A stretch of DNA of 64,000 nt, taken from contig JAFPYV010000013.1 in assembly GCA_017394375.1 (NCBI GenBank), positions 36,128-100,127 on the forward strand, in the 5' to 3' direction. The notes under the pieces were generated by a model, which saw only the letters and a list, made by a program, of their open reading frames with translations, was not told the DNA's origin and did not search any database. Below, piece by piece: positions 10,516 to 21,379 of this stretch. The DNA is from a bacterium (GTDB taxonomy: Bacteria > Bacillota_I > Bacilli_A > Mycoplasmatales > Mycoplasmoidaceae). The translations under genes were made by a program, and so were the position numbers. Each line of letters begins with the position of its first letter. Within the stretch, counting starts at the first letter, position 1.

Positions 10516-10662
10516 TTAGCGAGTTTCCTTATGCAAAGTAACTGCATTACATTTTTTGCAATATTTATTCAAACTTAATGCAGTAGTACTTGCTTTATTT
10601 TTTTTAGTTGTATAATTTCTGGTTGCACATTGGGTGCAAACCAAAACTACTTTAATTTGCAT
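10516..10662 (-). CDS. rpmG: Large ribosomal subunit protein L33, zinc-binding type
   Basis: This 48-residue L33 binds at the E-site side of the 50S subunit. Two Cys pairs, CTQC near residues 9-12 and CKKC near 35-38, form the zinc ribbon, so it is the zinc-binding paralogue and should depend on zinc. ARNYTTKKNK is the family RNA-binding segment. It sits between the sigma factor gene and secE, as in Bacillus, and is separated from secE by one base. Confidence 0.95.
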   Translation of the reverse strand: MQIKVVLVCTQCATRNYTTKKNKASTTALSLNKYCKKCNAVTLHKETR

Positions 10663-10690
10663 AATAATTTAATATGATATATTAATCAAC

Positions 10691-11320
10691 CTATTTTTTA
10701 TTTACTTTTAATCAGGTTTGAAATTGACTACGCATTCTACTAATTAAATAAGACCAGTGTTTGCTAACAGTTTTCTTACTTACTTTTAAAATGGTAGCAA
10801 TATCATCAAGATTGTAGTATTTTAGTTTGTAATATAAGATTTTTTTATTGAGATTATTATTTTTAATATTGTGATAGAATCATTGAATAAAGCGAATTTG
10901 TTCGTATTTATCTGTTTCAGTTAATTGCAAATCAGTTCAATTTTCTTCGCTATATTGATTATAAAAATCACAAATAAAAGAATCTAATTCATTTTCATGA
11001 AAAGCAATTTTTAAAATTTTCTTCTTATTAGTATTGTATGCTCGATAAGCATCAATAATTTTTCCTTTGGCAACAATATAAAAATGCTTTTCAAAAGGAT
11101 ATTGATTTTGAACTTTATGATAGGTTTTGTAAGCATTAATAAATGCTTGATCTAAAATCGCAGTTAAATCATCAATATCCATGATGTATTGAAGGTTGCG
11201 AAAATAGAAATATTTAATAATGGTGTTGCGCACTTTAGGAAAGTGCTTTTGATATAAATCTAAGATTGTATTTTCTTGATTTAATTCTTTAAAATTTCGT
11301 ATTGTCTTGTTCCCGATCAT
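10691..11320 (-). CDS. SigH-like alternative sigma factor
   Basis: Sigma factors direct RNA polymerase to specific promoters. The 209-residue protein has a region-2-like domain (about residues 18-95: DLYQKHFPKVRN, DIDDLTAILDQAFINAY, then KGKIIDAYRAYN) and a C-terminal region-4 helix-turn-helix (about 165-195: LDDIATILKVSKKTVSKHW). It lies between rlmB and rpmG-secE-nusG, exactly where Firmicutes carry sigH, so common descent with SigH is likely. In M. genitalium a related small sigma factor (MG428) controls recombination genes; whether this protein does the same is unknown. Its start overlaps rlmB by 32 bases. Confidence 0.82.
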
Positions 11321-12080
11321 TGTTAGTTAATTGGCTTCTTATATGAAACAGCAAAACTCCAGTCGAGACTGAAACATTAAGCGAATCTACTTGATTAAAC
11401 ATGGGAATTTGAATAAGTTGATCGGCATTTTCTTTCACTAAACGACTAATTCCTTTGTGCTCATTTCCCACAATCAAAACGCTATGTTTTGCATAGTCAA
11501 CTTGGTCATAGCAAGCACATCCTACACCTAAGGCACTAGCATACACCCAATAGTGTAATTCATTTTGCAATTTCTTGATTGCATTTACTAAATTAACTAC
11601 TGGTAATAATGGAATTTTATGAATAAAACCCATGCTAGTTTTTACGATGTAATCATTAATTTGAGCTTGGTGATCTTTTTTAAAAATCACCGCATCTACG
11701 TCACAAGCATATGCCGTGCGTAAAATAGCTCCAAAGTTTTGCATATCAGTTATTTCATCTAATACTAATACAATCGATAGTTTTTGTAAATCACCCGTTT
11801 TTTTAGTTAATTGATCCCAACTAATGATGTTTAAAAAACTATTAGTTGGTTTTAATTCAATGACGTATCCTTGATGGTTAACATGATTATTAAATTTGGT
11901 AAAGTAATGATCATGTTCATGAATTCGAAAAGGGATTTGTAAAACATTTAATTGCTTAATTAATTCGTCATCTTTTTTTAAAAGATGAACGACTTTAATT
12001 AATCCTGGATTTTGATTAATTAATTCATAACAAGCATTTTTACCAATAATAACTTCATTAAAATTAGATTGAATGTTCAT
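11289..12080 (-). CDS. rlmB: TrmH-family RNA 2'-O-methyltransferase (RlmB-like)
   Basis: SPOUT methyltransferases of this group methylate ribose 2'-OH in 23S rRNA (RlmB, G2251) using SAM. The 263-residue protein has an N-terminal L30e-like substrate domain and the three SPOUT motifs: DEITDMQNFGAILRTAYACD (motif 1), IVGNEHKGI near residue 204 (motif 2) and IPMFNQVDSLNVSVSTGVLLF (motif 3), which form the SAM knot. It sits right after cysS, as in Firmicutes. The exact target base cannot be told from sequence alone. Confidence 0.88.
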   Translation of the reverse strand: MNIQSNFNEVIIGKNACYELINQNPGLIKVVHLLKKDDELIKQLNVLQIPFRIHEHDHYFTKFNNHVNHQGYVIELKPTNSFLNIISWDQLTKKTGDLQKLSIVLVLDEITDMQNFGAILRTAYACDVDAVIFKKDHQAQINDYIVKTSMGFIHKIPLLPVVNLVNAIKKLQNELHYWVYASALGVGCACYDQVDYAKHSVLIVGNEHKGISRLVKENADQLIQIPMFNQVDSLNVSVSTGVLLFHIRSQLTNNDREQDNTKF

Positions 12081-12086
12081 TGAAAA

Positions 12087-13397
12087 TTAAAGAATTTTAT
12101 TATTCATTAATTGGGTTCTAATGTCATCAGCTGCTTGATAATCCTTATTGGAAACTAATTTATTTCATTCATCAAGTTTAGCCAAAATATCTTTGGTATG
12201 TTTATTTTTTAAGTTAATACCAAGAATTTGTAATGCTCCTAGTAAATAACGATAAATTACATCAAGATTATCTGCATTCTTTTCAGTCACTGCAGTACTT
12301 AAAGTTTTCAAATAACTTTGAATAATGGTTAAAGCATTAGCAAAATTTAAATCATCATTTAATGCATCCAAGAATGTTTGTTCATATAATGGATCACCAT
12401 TTGGTAAGTAGTGCTTTAATAAATAATAACGGGATTTAAAGGAGTTAATACCATTAACCAATTTATCGTATTGGTTTTTGACATCCTTCATGATTTCATC
12501 AGAATAATCAATTGGAGAAGCATAAGATTTTTGGTAAAAGAATCATTTTAGTTCATTTGGACTGTATTTAGCTAACGCGTCTTTAGCAAGCACTACATTT
12601 CCTAATGACTTAGACATTTTTTGACCATTGACAGTAAGGTGACCACAGTATTGGAAATTTTTAGCTAATGAGCAATTATTAACCCCATAATTTTGGGCAT
12701 TTTCATTTTCGTGGTGGGGAAATTTAAGATCAATTCCACCTCCGTGAATAGTAATTTGATTACCAAGGTATTTATTGCACATTACTACACATTCAGTGTG
12801 TCATCCTGGTCTTCCCTTTGATCATGGAGAATCTCAGTTTAAACCTTCATCAGTTTTCTTTCATAATGCAAAATCAGCAGGACAACGTTTATTAGGTTCA
12901 TTTTCAATGCGAACCCCAGTAATTAAATCATCAATTTTATTATGGGATAATTCCCCATAATTCTTGACTTTGCGTACATCAAAATAAACATCTCCATCAA
13001 CTACATAAGCATACTTATTATCAACTAATTTTTGGATGAATTTAATCATGTCAGGCATTTCTTCGCTTACTTTATGAATTTCAGGAATATGAACATTAAA
13101 TCCTTCCATTAATTTAAAGTATTCTTGACCGTATTTTTTAGCTACATCCATTTCACTAATATGCATGTCTTTAGCACGTTGAATAATCTTATCATCAATG
13201 TCGGTTAAATTGTGCACATAATGAACGTTATAACCTTGTGCTTGCATTAAACGATATAAAACATCAAAGGTTAATAAAGGACGCATGTTGCCAATGTGGG
13301 GATCATTATAAACTGTAGGTCCACACACATACATAGTGACATTTTTGTCATTTAATTCCTTTTTTTCATTGCTTTTGGCATCAAAAACCTTAATCAT
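12087..13397 (-). CDS. cysS: Cysteinyl-tRNA synthetase
   Basis: CysRS charges tRNA-Cys. The 436-residue class I enzyme shows the zinc-binding CGPTVYND, followed by the HIGH-type HIGN (about residues 36-39), the zinc-site segment CHPGWHTEC and HHENE, and KMSKSLGN for ATP binding at about residues 260-267. The C-terminal anticodon domain is compact, somewhat shorter than in E. coli. The start codon lies 8 bases inside the end of ligA. It is the head of the conserved cysS-rlmB-sigma-rpmG-secE-nusG string. Confidence 0.97.
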
Positions 13398-15399
13398 TTT
13401 CTTTTAACTCCTTTTCTGAAATAATTTTAATCCCTCATTCTTTGGCTTTTGCTAACTTACTACTTGGATCCTTACCTAATACCAAGTAATTAGTTGATTT
13501 AGTAATTGTGGATACAACTTTACCAAAATACTTTTGTTCAATCATTTTAATCAGTTCATCGCGTGGTTCATCAAACTTTCCAGTCACTGCAAAAGTCTTA
13601 CCAAAGAAAGGAGAATTAGCATTTGCAGTAGCGTATGCAACTGGTTTTTTATAAGTAAAATTGACCCCTAAGTCCTTTAAGTTACTAATGAGGGCTAAAT
13701 TATTATTATCTTTAAAATAATTATATATGCTCGATGCAACTTTATCCCCAATGTCCTTGATTTCCAATAATTCATCCATGGAAGCATTAATGAGGTTATC
13801 AATGTTAGTAAAATGTTGTGCTAAAACTGTGGCAGTAGCAATTCCAACATACATGATTCCTAAGCCAGTTAAAATATGTTCCAACGATAATTCTTTACTT
13901 TTGGTAATGTTATCCAAAATCTTGTTCAATGATTTGTGCTTAATATGTAAATCCAAATTAATAATTTCATCATAATGATCTTTTAGGTGATAAAGATCAA
14001 GGATGTTAGTAAGGAAATTATGATCATAGAATTTATTAATAGTAGCATCACTTAATCCTTGGATATCCATACATTCTTTACTGCAAAAATAAACTAATTG
14101 AGCAATGATTTTTCCCTTACAGTTGGGGTTAGGACAATATAAATCAACTTCTTCTTTTCCTCGTTTTACTAACAAAGTATGACATACGGGGCAAACATTG
14201 GGTATTTCAAATTGTCTTACATCGTCGTGCCGCATACTAATAATTGGGTTAGAAATCTTTGGAATTACTTCAGCTGCTTTGTAAATATTAACATAATCAT
14301 TTAATTGAATATCGCGATCTCTAATGTAATCAGCATTATGCAAGGTTGCATATTCAATTACACTACCGTTAATTTTTACCGGCACTAATTTAGCAGTAAA
14401 ACTAATTTTACCAGTACGACCTACATCCGTAATGATTTGAGTTAACTTTGTTTGAGCAATGGTTGGAGGATATTTATAAGCAATCGCAAATTTTGGGAAT
14501 TTACTAGTAGTACCTAATAATGGGTATAAAGAACGATCATTTAATTTAATTACTACTCCATCAACATCATAGTCTAGCAATCTCCGTTGCTTTTCAAACC
14601 AGTTGATGTATTCCATGATTCCAGCAATTCCGTGCACTTTTTTAATGACGTCTAAAGCAACAGGAAAATGATTTTTAGCTAAAAAATGAAGTGATTCTTC
14701 TTGGGTTTTAAATTTTTCATCTAAATATAATGGAATGAAATAAAACCAAGCACTTAAATGCCGTGATCTAGTTACTTTAGGATCGAGATTTCGTAAAGCA
14801 CCACTTGCAGTATTGCGCGTATTCATAAAGTTCATGTCTGCTTCATTTAATTGCAATAAGACGTGCTTAGGCATGTACACTTCCCCTCTTGCTTCAAAGT
14901 TATTAAGATAAGGAATTGTTAGCGGGATTGTGTTAATGGTTTTAACATTGGCTGTTACATCTTCTCCTTCTTTCCCGTCTCCTCTAGTTAAAGCATATTG
15001 CAATTTTCCATCTTGATAAACACAAGAAATACTTAATCCATCAATTTTAGGTTCACAAATAAAGTCAAGTTCAGTTTCCTTAGTTTGTTTAATAATGTTT
15101 TGAACAAAACTAGTAATGTCATTTAAATTGTACGAGTTTTCAAGTGATAGCATTGGTTCATGGTGCAAGTGCTTAATAAATTTATCACTTGCTTGCCCAC
15201 CAACACGAACCGTAGGAGAATTAGGATCAGCATATTCAGGATGTTCTAATTCAAGTTTTTCTAATTTTTTTAAAGTTTGGTCAAATGTATAATCATCAAC
15301 CGTAGGTTGATTTAATACATAATATTCATAGTTTCACTTATGCAATTGCTGACGTAAGTGATCAATTTTTTGTTTTATTTCTTCGTCATTTGTTTTCAT
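13390..15399 (-). CDS. ligA: NAD-dependent DNA ligase LigA
   Basis: LigA seals nicks in replication and repair using NAD. The 669-residue protein contains all expected domains in order: N-terminal Ia domain, adenylation domain with CEPKIDGLS (Lys118 accepts AMP), OB domain with RTGKISFTAKLVPV, a four-cysteine zinc finger (CPVCHTLL and CPNPNCKG near residue 400), helix-hairpin-helix motifs, and a C-terminal BRCT domain starting near residue 590. Length is normal. It overlaps cysS by 8 bases. In Firmicutes ligA is not usually beside cysS, so this junction is lineage-specific. Confidence 0.97.
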
Positions 15400-15464
15400 A
15401 TTTTCATTTTATTTTATGAAAAATAAGGAATAAACTAAAAAACAAAATTTGAAGGAGGTGATTT

Positions 15465-15512
15465 TTGTTAACGATTAATTATTTTTCATTGGTTTTAAAA
15501 GCAAATAGATAA
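15465..15512 (+). other. Possible 15-codon mini-ORF behind a near-perfect Shine-Dalgarno
   Basis: AAGGAGGTGAT at 15452-15462 matches the full anti-SD complement. A TTG at 15465 opens a 15-codon frame ending in TAA, and a hairpin with a T-run follows at once (15528-15551). No plus-strand gene lies beyond, since the next gene is tRNA-Gly on minus. It could be a short peptide, a small RNA or chance. Few genes in the window have so strong an SD. Confidence 0.3.
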
Positions 15513-15527
15513 AAATAACTAATAAAA

Positions 15528-15551
15528 AAATAACCAGGTAACTGGTTATTT
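15528..15551. terminator. Terminator after tRNA-Gly (bidirectional)
   Basis: AAATAACCAG and CTGGTTATTT form a perfect 10-bp stem around a GTAA loop, with A-run and T-run flanks. On minus it ends the tRNA transcript. On plus it would end any transcript of the mini-ORF. Confidence 0.85.
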
Positions 15552-15561
15552 TCCTATTTCA

Positions 15562-15635
15562 TGGAGCAGATGACGAGAATTGAACTCGCGTTGCAACCTT
15601 GGCAAGGTCGTGTTCTACCACTGAACTACATCTGC
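15562..15635 (-). tRNA. tRNA-Gly (anticodon GCC)
   Basis: The minus strand folds as a cloverleaf: acceptor GCAGATG pairs with CATCTGC, the D-arm contains AGTTCAGTGGTAGAAC, the anticodon loop TTGCCAA gives GCC for glycine, and the T-arm carries GTTCAATTC. CCA is encoded at the 3' end (15562-15564). It stands alone with its own promoter and terminator. Confidence 0.96.
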
Positions 15636-15649
15636 ATGTGGTTAAGTAG

Positions 15650-15678
15650 ATTTTAACATATTTTTTACAAAATTACAA
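15650..15678 (-). promoter_or_regulatory. Sigma-70-type promoter of tRNA-Gly
   Basis: On minus, TTGTAA (15673-15678) and TAAAAT (15650-15655) are separated by 17 bases and lie just upstream of the tRNA. A start about 15 bases before the mature 5' end is implied. Confidence 0.65.
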
Positions 15679-15706
15679 TTTTTTGAAAATTAAAAGTTTA
15701 AAAAAA

Positions 15707-15728
15707 GAATTGAGCAAACACTCAATTC
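15707..15728 (-). terminator. Terminator after serS
   Basis: GAATTGAG and CTCAATTC form an 8-bp stem with a CAAACA loop, followed on minus by a run of T. It lies 27 bases past the serS stop. Confidence 0.8.
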
Positions 15729-15754
15729 GTTTTTAATTATCATTAATGATAAAA

Positions 15755-17029
15755 CTAAATCTTTTTAATACCACCCATGTATTTTTGTAATGGTTCAGGA
15801 ATCAAAATTGAACCATCAGCTTGTTGATAATTTTCCAAAATAGCAGCAAATAAACGATCAATCGCAAGGGCACTACCATTTAAAGTATGAGGATAATACA
15901 TCTTACTATCAGCTCCTTTAACGCGCATTTTCATGCGGCGTGCTTGAAAGCTACCACAATTACTGCAACTAGAAATTTCTTTATAGTTGTTGTACGATGG
16001 CAACCATACTTCAAGATCATAAGTTTTGATGGCTCCAAAACCCATATCTCCACTACATAATAAAATTCTTCGATATGGTAATTTTAAAGATTCAAGAATA
16101 AATTCAGCATCTTTAGTTAATGCTTCATGTTCTTCTTTACTATTTTCTGGTTTACAAATTTTTACCAATTCGGTTTTGTAAAATTGGTGTTGTCTAATTA
16201 CCCCCCTCGTATCTCTTCCAGCACTGCCTGCTTCACTACGAAAGCACGCCGTATTTGCTGTATAGTGGTATGGCAAATCACTTTCTTTAAGAATTTCTTC
16301 TGCATGCATGTTAGTTAATTGCACTTCGGCAGTTGGAGATAAATATTTGTTTTCTACTGTTAATTGAAATAAATCTTCTTGGAATTTTGGCAATTGGGAA
16401 GTATTGTATAACGCTTGTGCATCCACAATAACGGGAGGTAATACTTCAGTATAACCATGATTTAAATTGCAGTCAAGGGTGTATCATTGCAATGCACGAA
16501 TTAGTCTAGCACCCAAACCAGTGTAAACAATAAAACGAGATCCACAAATGTATTGCGAAGCTTTTAAATCTACCAAATGTTTTTCAACCATTAAATCCCA
16601 ATGAGCTTTAGGAGTAAAGTCAAATTTAGTTGGTTCTAAAAAGTATTTTTGTGGAACATTTTCTTTTTCATCAATACCAATGGGAACTTCAGGTGCAGGG
16701 ACGTTTGGCAATCTCATTAATGCATCAGTTAATTTTTGACTTAAATCATCAAATTCAACTTGTTCTTTAGCAATATCTTGTTTAACTTGTTGAACTTGGT
16801 TCTTTAAATCAGTTAAAGCTGGTTGATTGTTTGCTTTTACTAAGGCACCAAATTGGCTACTTAGTTTATTTACTAAGGCATTGTTATTTTGGATATTGGT
16901 TTTTAAACTTCTTACTTTTTCATCCAGTTCTTTAATATCTAAAATTGTTTGAAGATTAATATGACGCTTAGAACAATATGTTTCAAAAAATGCTGGATCA
17001 TATTTACGAATGTAGTCAATATCAAACAT
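15755..17029 (-). CDS. serS: Seryl-tRNA synthetase
   Basis: SerRS charges tRNA-Ser. The 424-residue class II enzyme begins with the long antiparallel coiled-coil arm (about residues 30-105) that grips the tRNA variable arm. Class II motif 2 is [20 protein letters not shown] and motif 3 is [10 protein letters not shown] near the C-terminus; LSPTAEV contacts serine. The length is standard. It follows ftsH after 16 bases and has its own terminator, so the two are likely co-transcribed. Confidence 0.98.
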
Positions 17030-17045
17030 TATTCATTCTCCTTAA

Positions 17046-19355
17046 TTATTTAGGTTGATTATTTTCATCATTACCCTTATTTTCATCATCTTCATGATGT
17101 TTGTTTTTATCATCTTGATGCTCATTAGATTGATTAGAAGTTGACAAAAATTCCTTCTTTTCTTCTTCAAACAGATAACGTTCATCGAGTTGATGCGTAT
17201 CAACTAAGTAATGAATGCGAGCAATTACATCATCAGGTAGTTTTTTGTGTTCATGAATATAAAGAATTTGGGGTCGATTAATAGTTTCTAAAATAAGTAA
17301 ACTTTCAACAATTAATTGCAATTCATGTTGATTTTCTCTAATTGTTTTTTTAGCAAATTCATAACGTTCTTGCAAAATGCTTTCAATTTTAGCATCAATT
17401 AATTGGGCACTTTTTTCACTGTATTCTACTCGATAAGGATTTTTTTCACCTTCGCTAGCAACATATTGCATTAAACCTAAATCAGTCATCCCTAGTTGAG
17501 TAACCATTGCTTTAGCAATATTAGTTGCTTTGTACAAATCATTGGATGCTCCGGTGGAAATACTGTCTAACCCGAAGTTTACTTCTTCCGATGCTCTTCC
17601 TCCTAAAGTTGACGCAATTAAACCAAGTAAGTCAGTTTTAGTTTGAATTTGCATTTCCTGCACTGATGGTGTTTGAATGGTATATCCTGCAGCTTTTCCA
17701 CGAGGAATGATTGTAATTTTTTCAACGATATCAGATCCTTTAGTGTAAAGTCCAACTAGAGCATGTCCTCCTTCATGGAAAGCAATTTGTTTACGTTCTT
17801 CAAAAGTAGTTTTTTTAGTATGTTTAGCAGGACCAGCAACGACCCGATCAATTGCTTCATCCATATCTTCCATGTTAATTACAACATTATTTTTACGCAC
17901 TGCTAATAAAGCTGCTTCATTTAGGATGTTTTCTAATTGAGCTCCACTAAAACCAGGAGTACGTCGAGCAACATCTTCTAAACTTACTTTGGATGACAAA
18001 TTTTTATTACGGGCATGAATTTGTAAAATTTGTACACGTTCAGCAATGTCAGGCAAATTAATCGGAATTTGCCGATCAAACCGACCAGGCCGTAAAATTG
18101 CTTCATCAAGCATATCAAGACGATTAGTAGCAGCAATCACAATGACCCCTTTGTCAGTGGCAAAACCATCCATTTCGGCTAGTAATTGGTCAACAGTTTG
18201 GTTAGCTAAATTTGAATCACCAATTCGGTTGTTAGAACGTTTGCCAGCTACTGCATCAATTTCATCAATGAAAATGATGGCAGGTGCAACTTTCTTTGCT
18301 TTACTGAATAAATCACGAATTCTTTTTGCTCCAACACCTACTAACATATCTTCGAATGAAGATCCACTAGTTTGGAAAAATGGAACATTAGCTTCTCCCG
18401 CTACAGCTTTAGCTAATAAAGTCTTTCCAGTACCTGGAGGACCATACAAGATTACTCCTTTAGGAATTCTCGCCCCCATTGCAGCGTATTTTTTAGGTCG
18501 CTTTAAGAAGTCAACAATTTCTTCTAATTCGTATTTTTCTTCCCCAATTCCACCTACATCACTGAATTTAACGTTTGTTTTAGTTTGAGTAGCTTGGGAT
18601 TTACCAATTGAAAATAAATCTCCTCCCATTAAACCAGCAGATCCCTTGCTAGAAATTCAGAATGTACCAATAATAAGCAAGATAAATACTACCAGCATTA
18701 ATGCTTCAAAGAAAACTCCTCAATTAAAACTGTAAGATGGGAACGACCAACTTGGAGATTTTAAATAAAGATATTGCAATAAATTAGCATCACTATAGTT
18801 TTGATTTTTATTGAAATATTGAATTCATGATTGAGTAAGATTACCTGAACTAACGTCAGGAGGCAAATTAGCAAGATTAATTAAATCACCATTACCAACT
18901 TGAAAACCAGTTGGTCCATTGCTATTGTGATAAATAGAAAACATGAATTGCATTTTACCTAATGGACTGTTAGGTAAATAACATAAGTAGGTAGTTTTAG
19001 TACTAGTTTCGACTTGGGGTGAAATGATTGCATCTTCTAAATCAAGTTTACCAATTACTAAGTAATTATTTGCTGATGTTTGGAAAATAACATCATTTTG
19101 TAATTCAGTTAAATTAGTATTATTAATTTCTTGCTTAGTATCAGTAAGATATTGTTTGGTGGTTGGAGTTGCTTGCACCACGACGTCGGAAGTTTTAGGA
19201 ATTAAGACCCCACATAAAATTGCAATAATGATAACAATGATGACCAAACCAAAAAGCACTTTTCAAAATAAACCTTTGTGCTTGTTTTTAGTTAAATCAT
19301 TTTTGTTATCATTACTGCTTGATGAATTGACTTTTTTTTCTTTCTTTTTTAACAT
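17046..19355 (-). CDS. ftsH: ATP-dependent zinc metalloprotease FtsH
   Basis: FtsH degrades damaged or unassembled membrane proteins. The 769-residue protein has a Lys-rich N-terminus, a first membrane segment at about 31-52, an external domain to about 205, a second segment at about 208-232, then the AAA module: Walker A GPPGTGKT at 305-312, Walker B IIFIDEID at 360-367, and an SRH ending in RPGRFDRQI. The zinc motif reads HEGGH (527-531), where most relatives have HEAGH; both zinc histidines and the glutamate are intact, and STGASND supplies the third ligand. The tail after residue 740 is Asp/Asn/Lys-rich. Confidence 0.97.
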
Positions 19356-19385
19356 TTAATCTTTCAATTTAATTCAAAGAGAAAA

Positions 19386-19952
19386 TTATTTTTTATGGTA
19401 TTTATCTTTTAAAACACCAACGCAATTTAAATTGCGATATTTGTTTTGGTAATCAAGACCATAACCAACAAGGAAAACGTTTTGCACGTCAAGACAAGTG
19501 TGAATCGTATAATTTTTAATGTAATCTAAACGGGTGTTTTTTTGGTTAAATAAGAACAAAAATTTAATTTCTTTTGGTTCATATTGCATGATTTCATCAT
19601 AAACTAGCTTAGTAGTTAAACCAGTGCTAATAATGTCATCAATTACAAGCACTGATTTATTCTTAATTAGCTTTTTAGTGTTTTCAGCTAAATCAAGATT
19701 TAATTGAGGACTGTGAGCACGTTCTTCTTGCCCTTCAAAGGAAGCAAACCGCATAAAATCCGTAATTAATGAAAATTTTAATTGGGTCAAAATTTGGCCA
19801 TAAAAAGCAATACAACCATCCAAAATACCAATGGTAACGATTGGTGAGCGACTACCTTTAAATTCAGCATTTGCTCACTTCGCCCCTTCTTTAATAGCAT
19901 TCTTAATATCACTATTAGTGTAAATTACATCTTGTAAATACTTATTCTTCAT
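19386..19952 (-). CDS. hpt: Hypoxanthine-guanine phosphoribosyltransferase
   Basis: This enzyme salvages hypoxanthine and guanine with PRPP, essential where purines cannot be made. The 188-residue protein has the PRPP-binding signature VLVIDDIISTGLT and the C-terminal VFLVGYGLDYQNKYRNL that closes over the purine. The first acidic residue is Asp where most HPRTs have Glu. Its first 11 bases overlap the ispF end. In Bacillus hpt lies beside ftsH, and that pairing is kept here. Confidence 0.93.
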
Positions 19953-20469
19953 TGTTTTCTTCTCCTGAATAAATTAATAAAATTGTAACATAACATGACA
20001 CTAATGAGGTAGTAGGGTCATTATGAAATAAATGATGTTCAGCCCTCGTTGCATGCATACTAATGTCACTTGTATGCACTAAATGGCATAAATTTGCCAT
20101 GATTTGTTTTTTAAGCGGCATTAACATCACTACGTCACTCTCAAATACAATCGAAAGATTGTTAATGATATACCTCATGTCATGCATTTCTTTTAAAGCA
20201 TAATCTAAAATTAGTTTGGAATTAATTCCCTTAATTTTAGTGTCTGTATCTTTAAAGTATGTGCCAATATCATCCTTTCCAATCGCGTTTAAAATGCTGT
20301 TGGCAATTGCATGCAAAATAAGATCACCATCCGAATGAGCGTCTACATAATAAGGTAAATTAATTAAGGTTGCTCCCAAAATCAATGGTTTTGAATCCAA
20401 CTTAACGTCATTATTTTTTAGTAAATAATGATGGTCAATTGCATTTCCAATACGATATTTAAGTTTCAT
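19942..20469 (-). CDS. ispF: 2-C-methyl-D-erythritol 2,4-cyclodiphosphate synthase
   Basis: IspF performs the fifth step of the MEP isoprenoid pathway, cyclising CDP-ME 2-phosphate. The 175-residue protein keeps the metal ligands Asp12, His14 (in RIGNAIDHHY) and His45, the signature AHSDGDLILHAI, and GKDDIGTYFKDTD. The C-terminal RAEHHLFHND region is less typical of the family's TTEE-LGF end, and the protein is slightly longer than usual. It overlaps hpt by 11 bases. MEP genes are rare in mollicutes. Confidence 0.93.
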   Translation of the reverse strand: MKLKYRIGNAIDHHYLLKNNDVKLDSKPLILGATLINLPYYVDAHSDGDLILHAIANSILNAIGKDDIGTYFKDTDTKIKGINSKLILDYALKEMHDMRYIINNLSIVFESDVVMLMPLKKQIMANLCHLVHTSDISMHATRAEHHLFHNDPTTSLVSCYVTILLIYSGEENNEE

Positions 20470-20501
20470 AATGTTTTATTTTAATAAAATAATTAATAAA
20501 T

Positions 20502-21362
20502 ATGAAAAGTAAAATAATTAATGGAAAAGAAATTGCAACCCAGATAAATGACCAAAGTATGCAATTATTGCATAATCATTTGGGGTCAAGAAACCCTAAA
20601 TTAATCATTTTTTATTTTGGTTACAATGCTAGCAGTGAAATTTACATTAAGTATAAATGCAAAAGTGCTTGTAAATTTAACATTGATGTAGAAGTCATCC
20701 ACCAGCTAGATCTAAGTGAACAGGATATGATTAATTTGATTAAACAGGCAAATGCTAATCAAACTGTAGATGGAATTATGGTTCAATTACCCATTAATAT
20801 CCCTAACATCAATGTTCAAAAAGTGCTAGATACCATTGATATTAATAAAGATGTTGATGGTTTAACCAGCTTAAATTTAGGCCAAGTATGAACTAGAAGC
20901 GATTACTTGTTTGCTTCATGCACAGCATTAGCGTGCATGCAAGTTTTCAAAACAATTAACTATGATTTTAAAGGTAAACAAGTATGTATTATTGGTAGTA
21001 CTATTGTGTTAGGTAAACCATTAGCAGGAATGCTAAATCAATTACATGCCACAATCAGCTTATTAAACACCTCAACACCAAATTTAACAACTTATACCAA
21101 ATTTGCTGATGTAATTGTAAGTGCCACAGGTATTAAACATTTATTAACAAAAGAAATGGTAAAAGATGATGTCATTCTAATTGATGTTGGCAGTAATAAA
21201 GATGAAAACAACATCACCCATGGAGACTTTGATCAACATGAATTTATTGATGTTGCTAGAGTGATTTCCCCAAGTCCAGGGGGAATTGGCCCAATTACCA
21301 TTAGCATGTTAATGCACAATGTAATTAAAGCCTATGTATATCATTTAGAAAGCAATAAATAA
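20502..21362 (+). CDS. folD: Bifunctional methylene-THF dehydrogenase/methenyl-THF cyclohydrolase
   Basis: FolD interconverts methylene- and formyl-tetrahydrofolate with NADP, supplying formyl groups for initiator tRNA. The 286-residue protein has the catalytic Tyr and Lys in IYIKYKCK, the signature VDGIMVQLPI, and SPSPGGIGPITISMLM at the C-terminus. VIGSTIVLGKP-like CIIGSTIVLGKPLAGML forms the nucleotide pocket, with Thr where SRSxxVG is more usual. It reads divergently from ispF with a 32-base gap, and alaS follows after 17 bases. Confidence 0.95.
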
Positions 21363-21379
21363 AAGGAGAATTAATAATT

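Noticed and set aside
15452..15462. Possible 16S rRNA 3'-end remnant (AAGGAGGTGAT)
   Set aside because: Only 11 bases match the reverse complement of the 16S 3' end; no further rRNA similarity.
18046..18588. Long plus-strand frame opposite ftsH
   Set aside because: It mirrors the codon pattern of the real gene and has no SD or recognisable domain.
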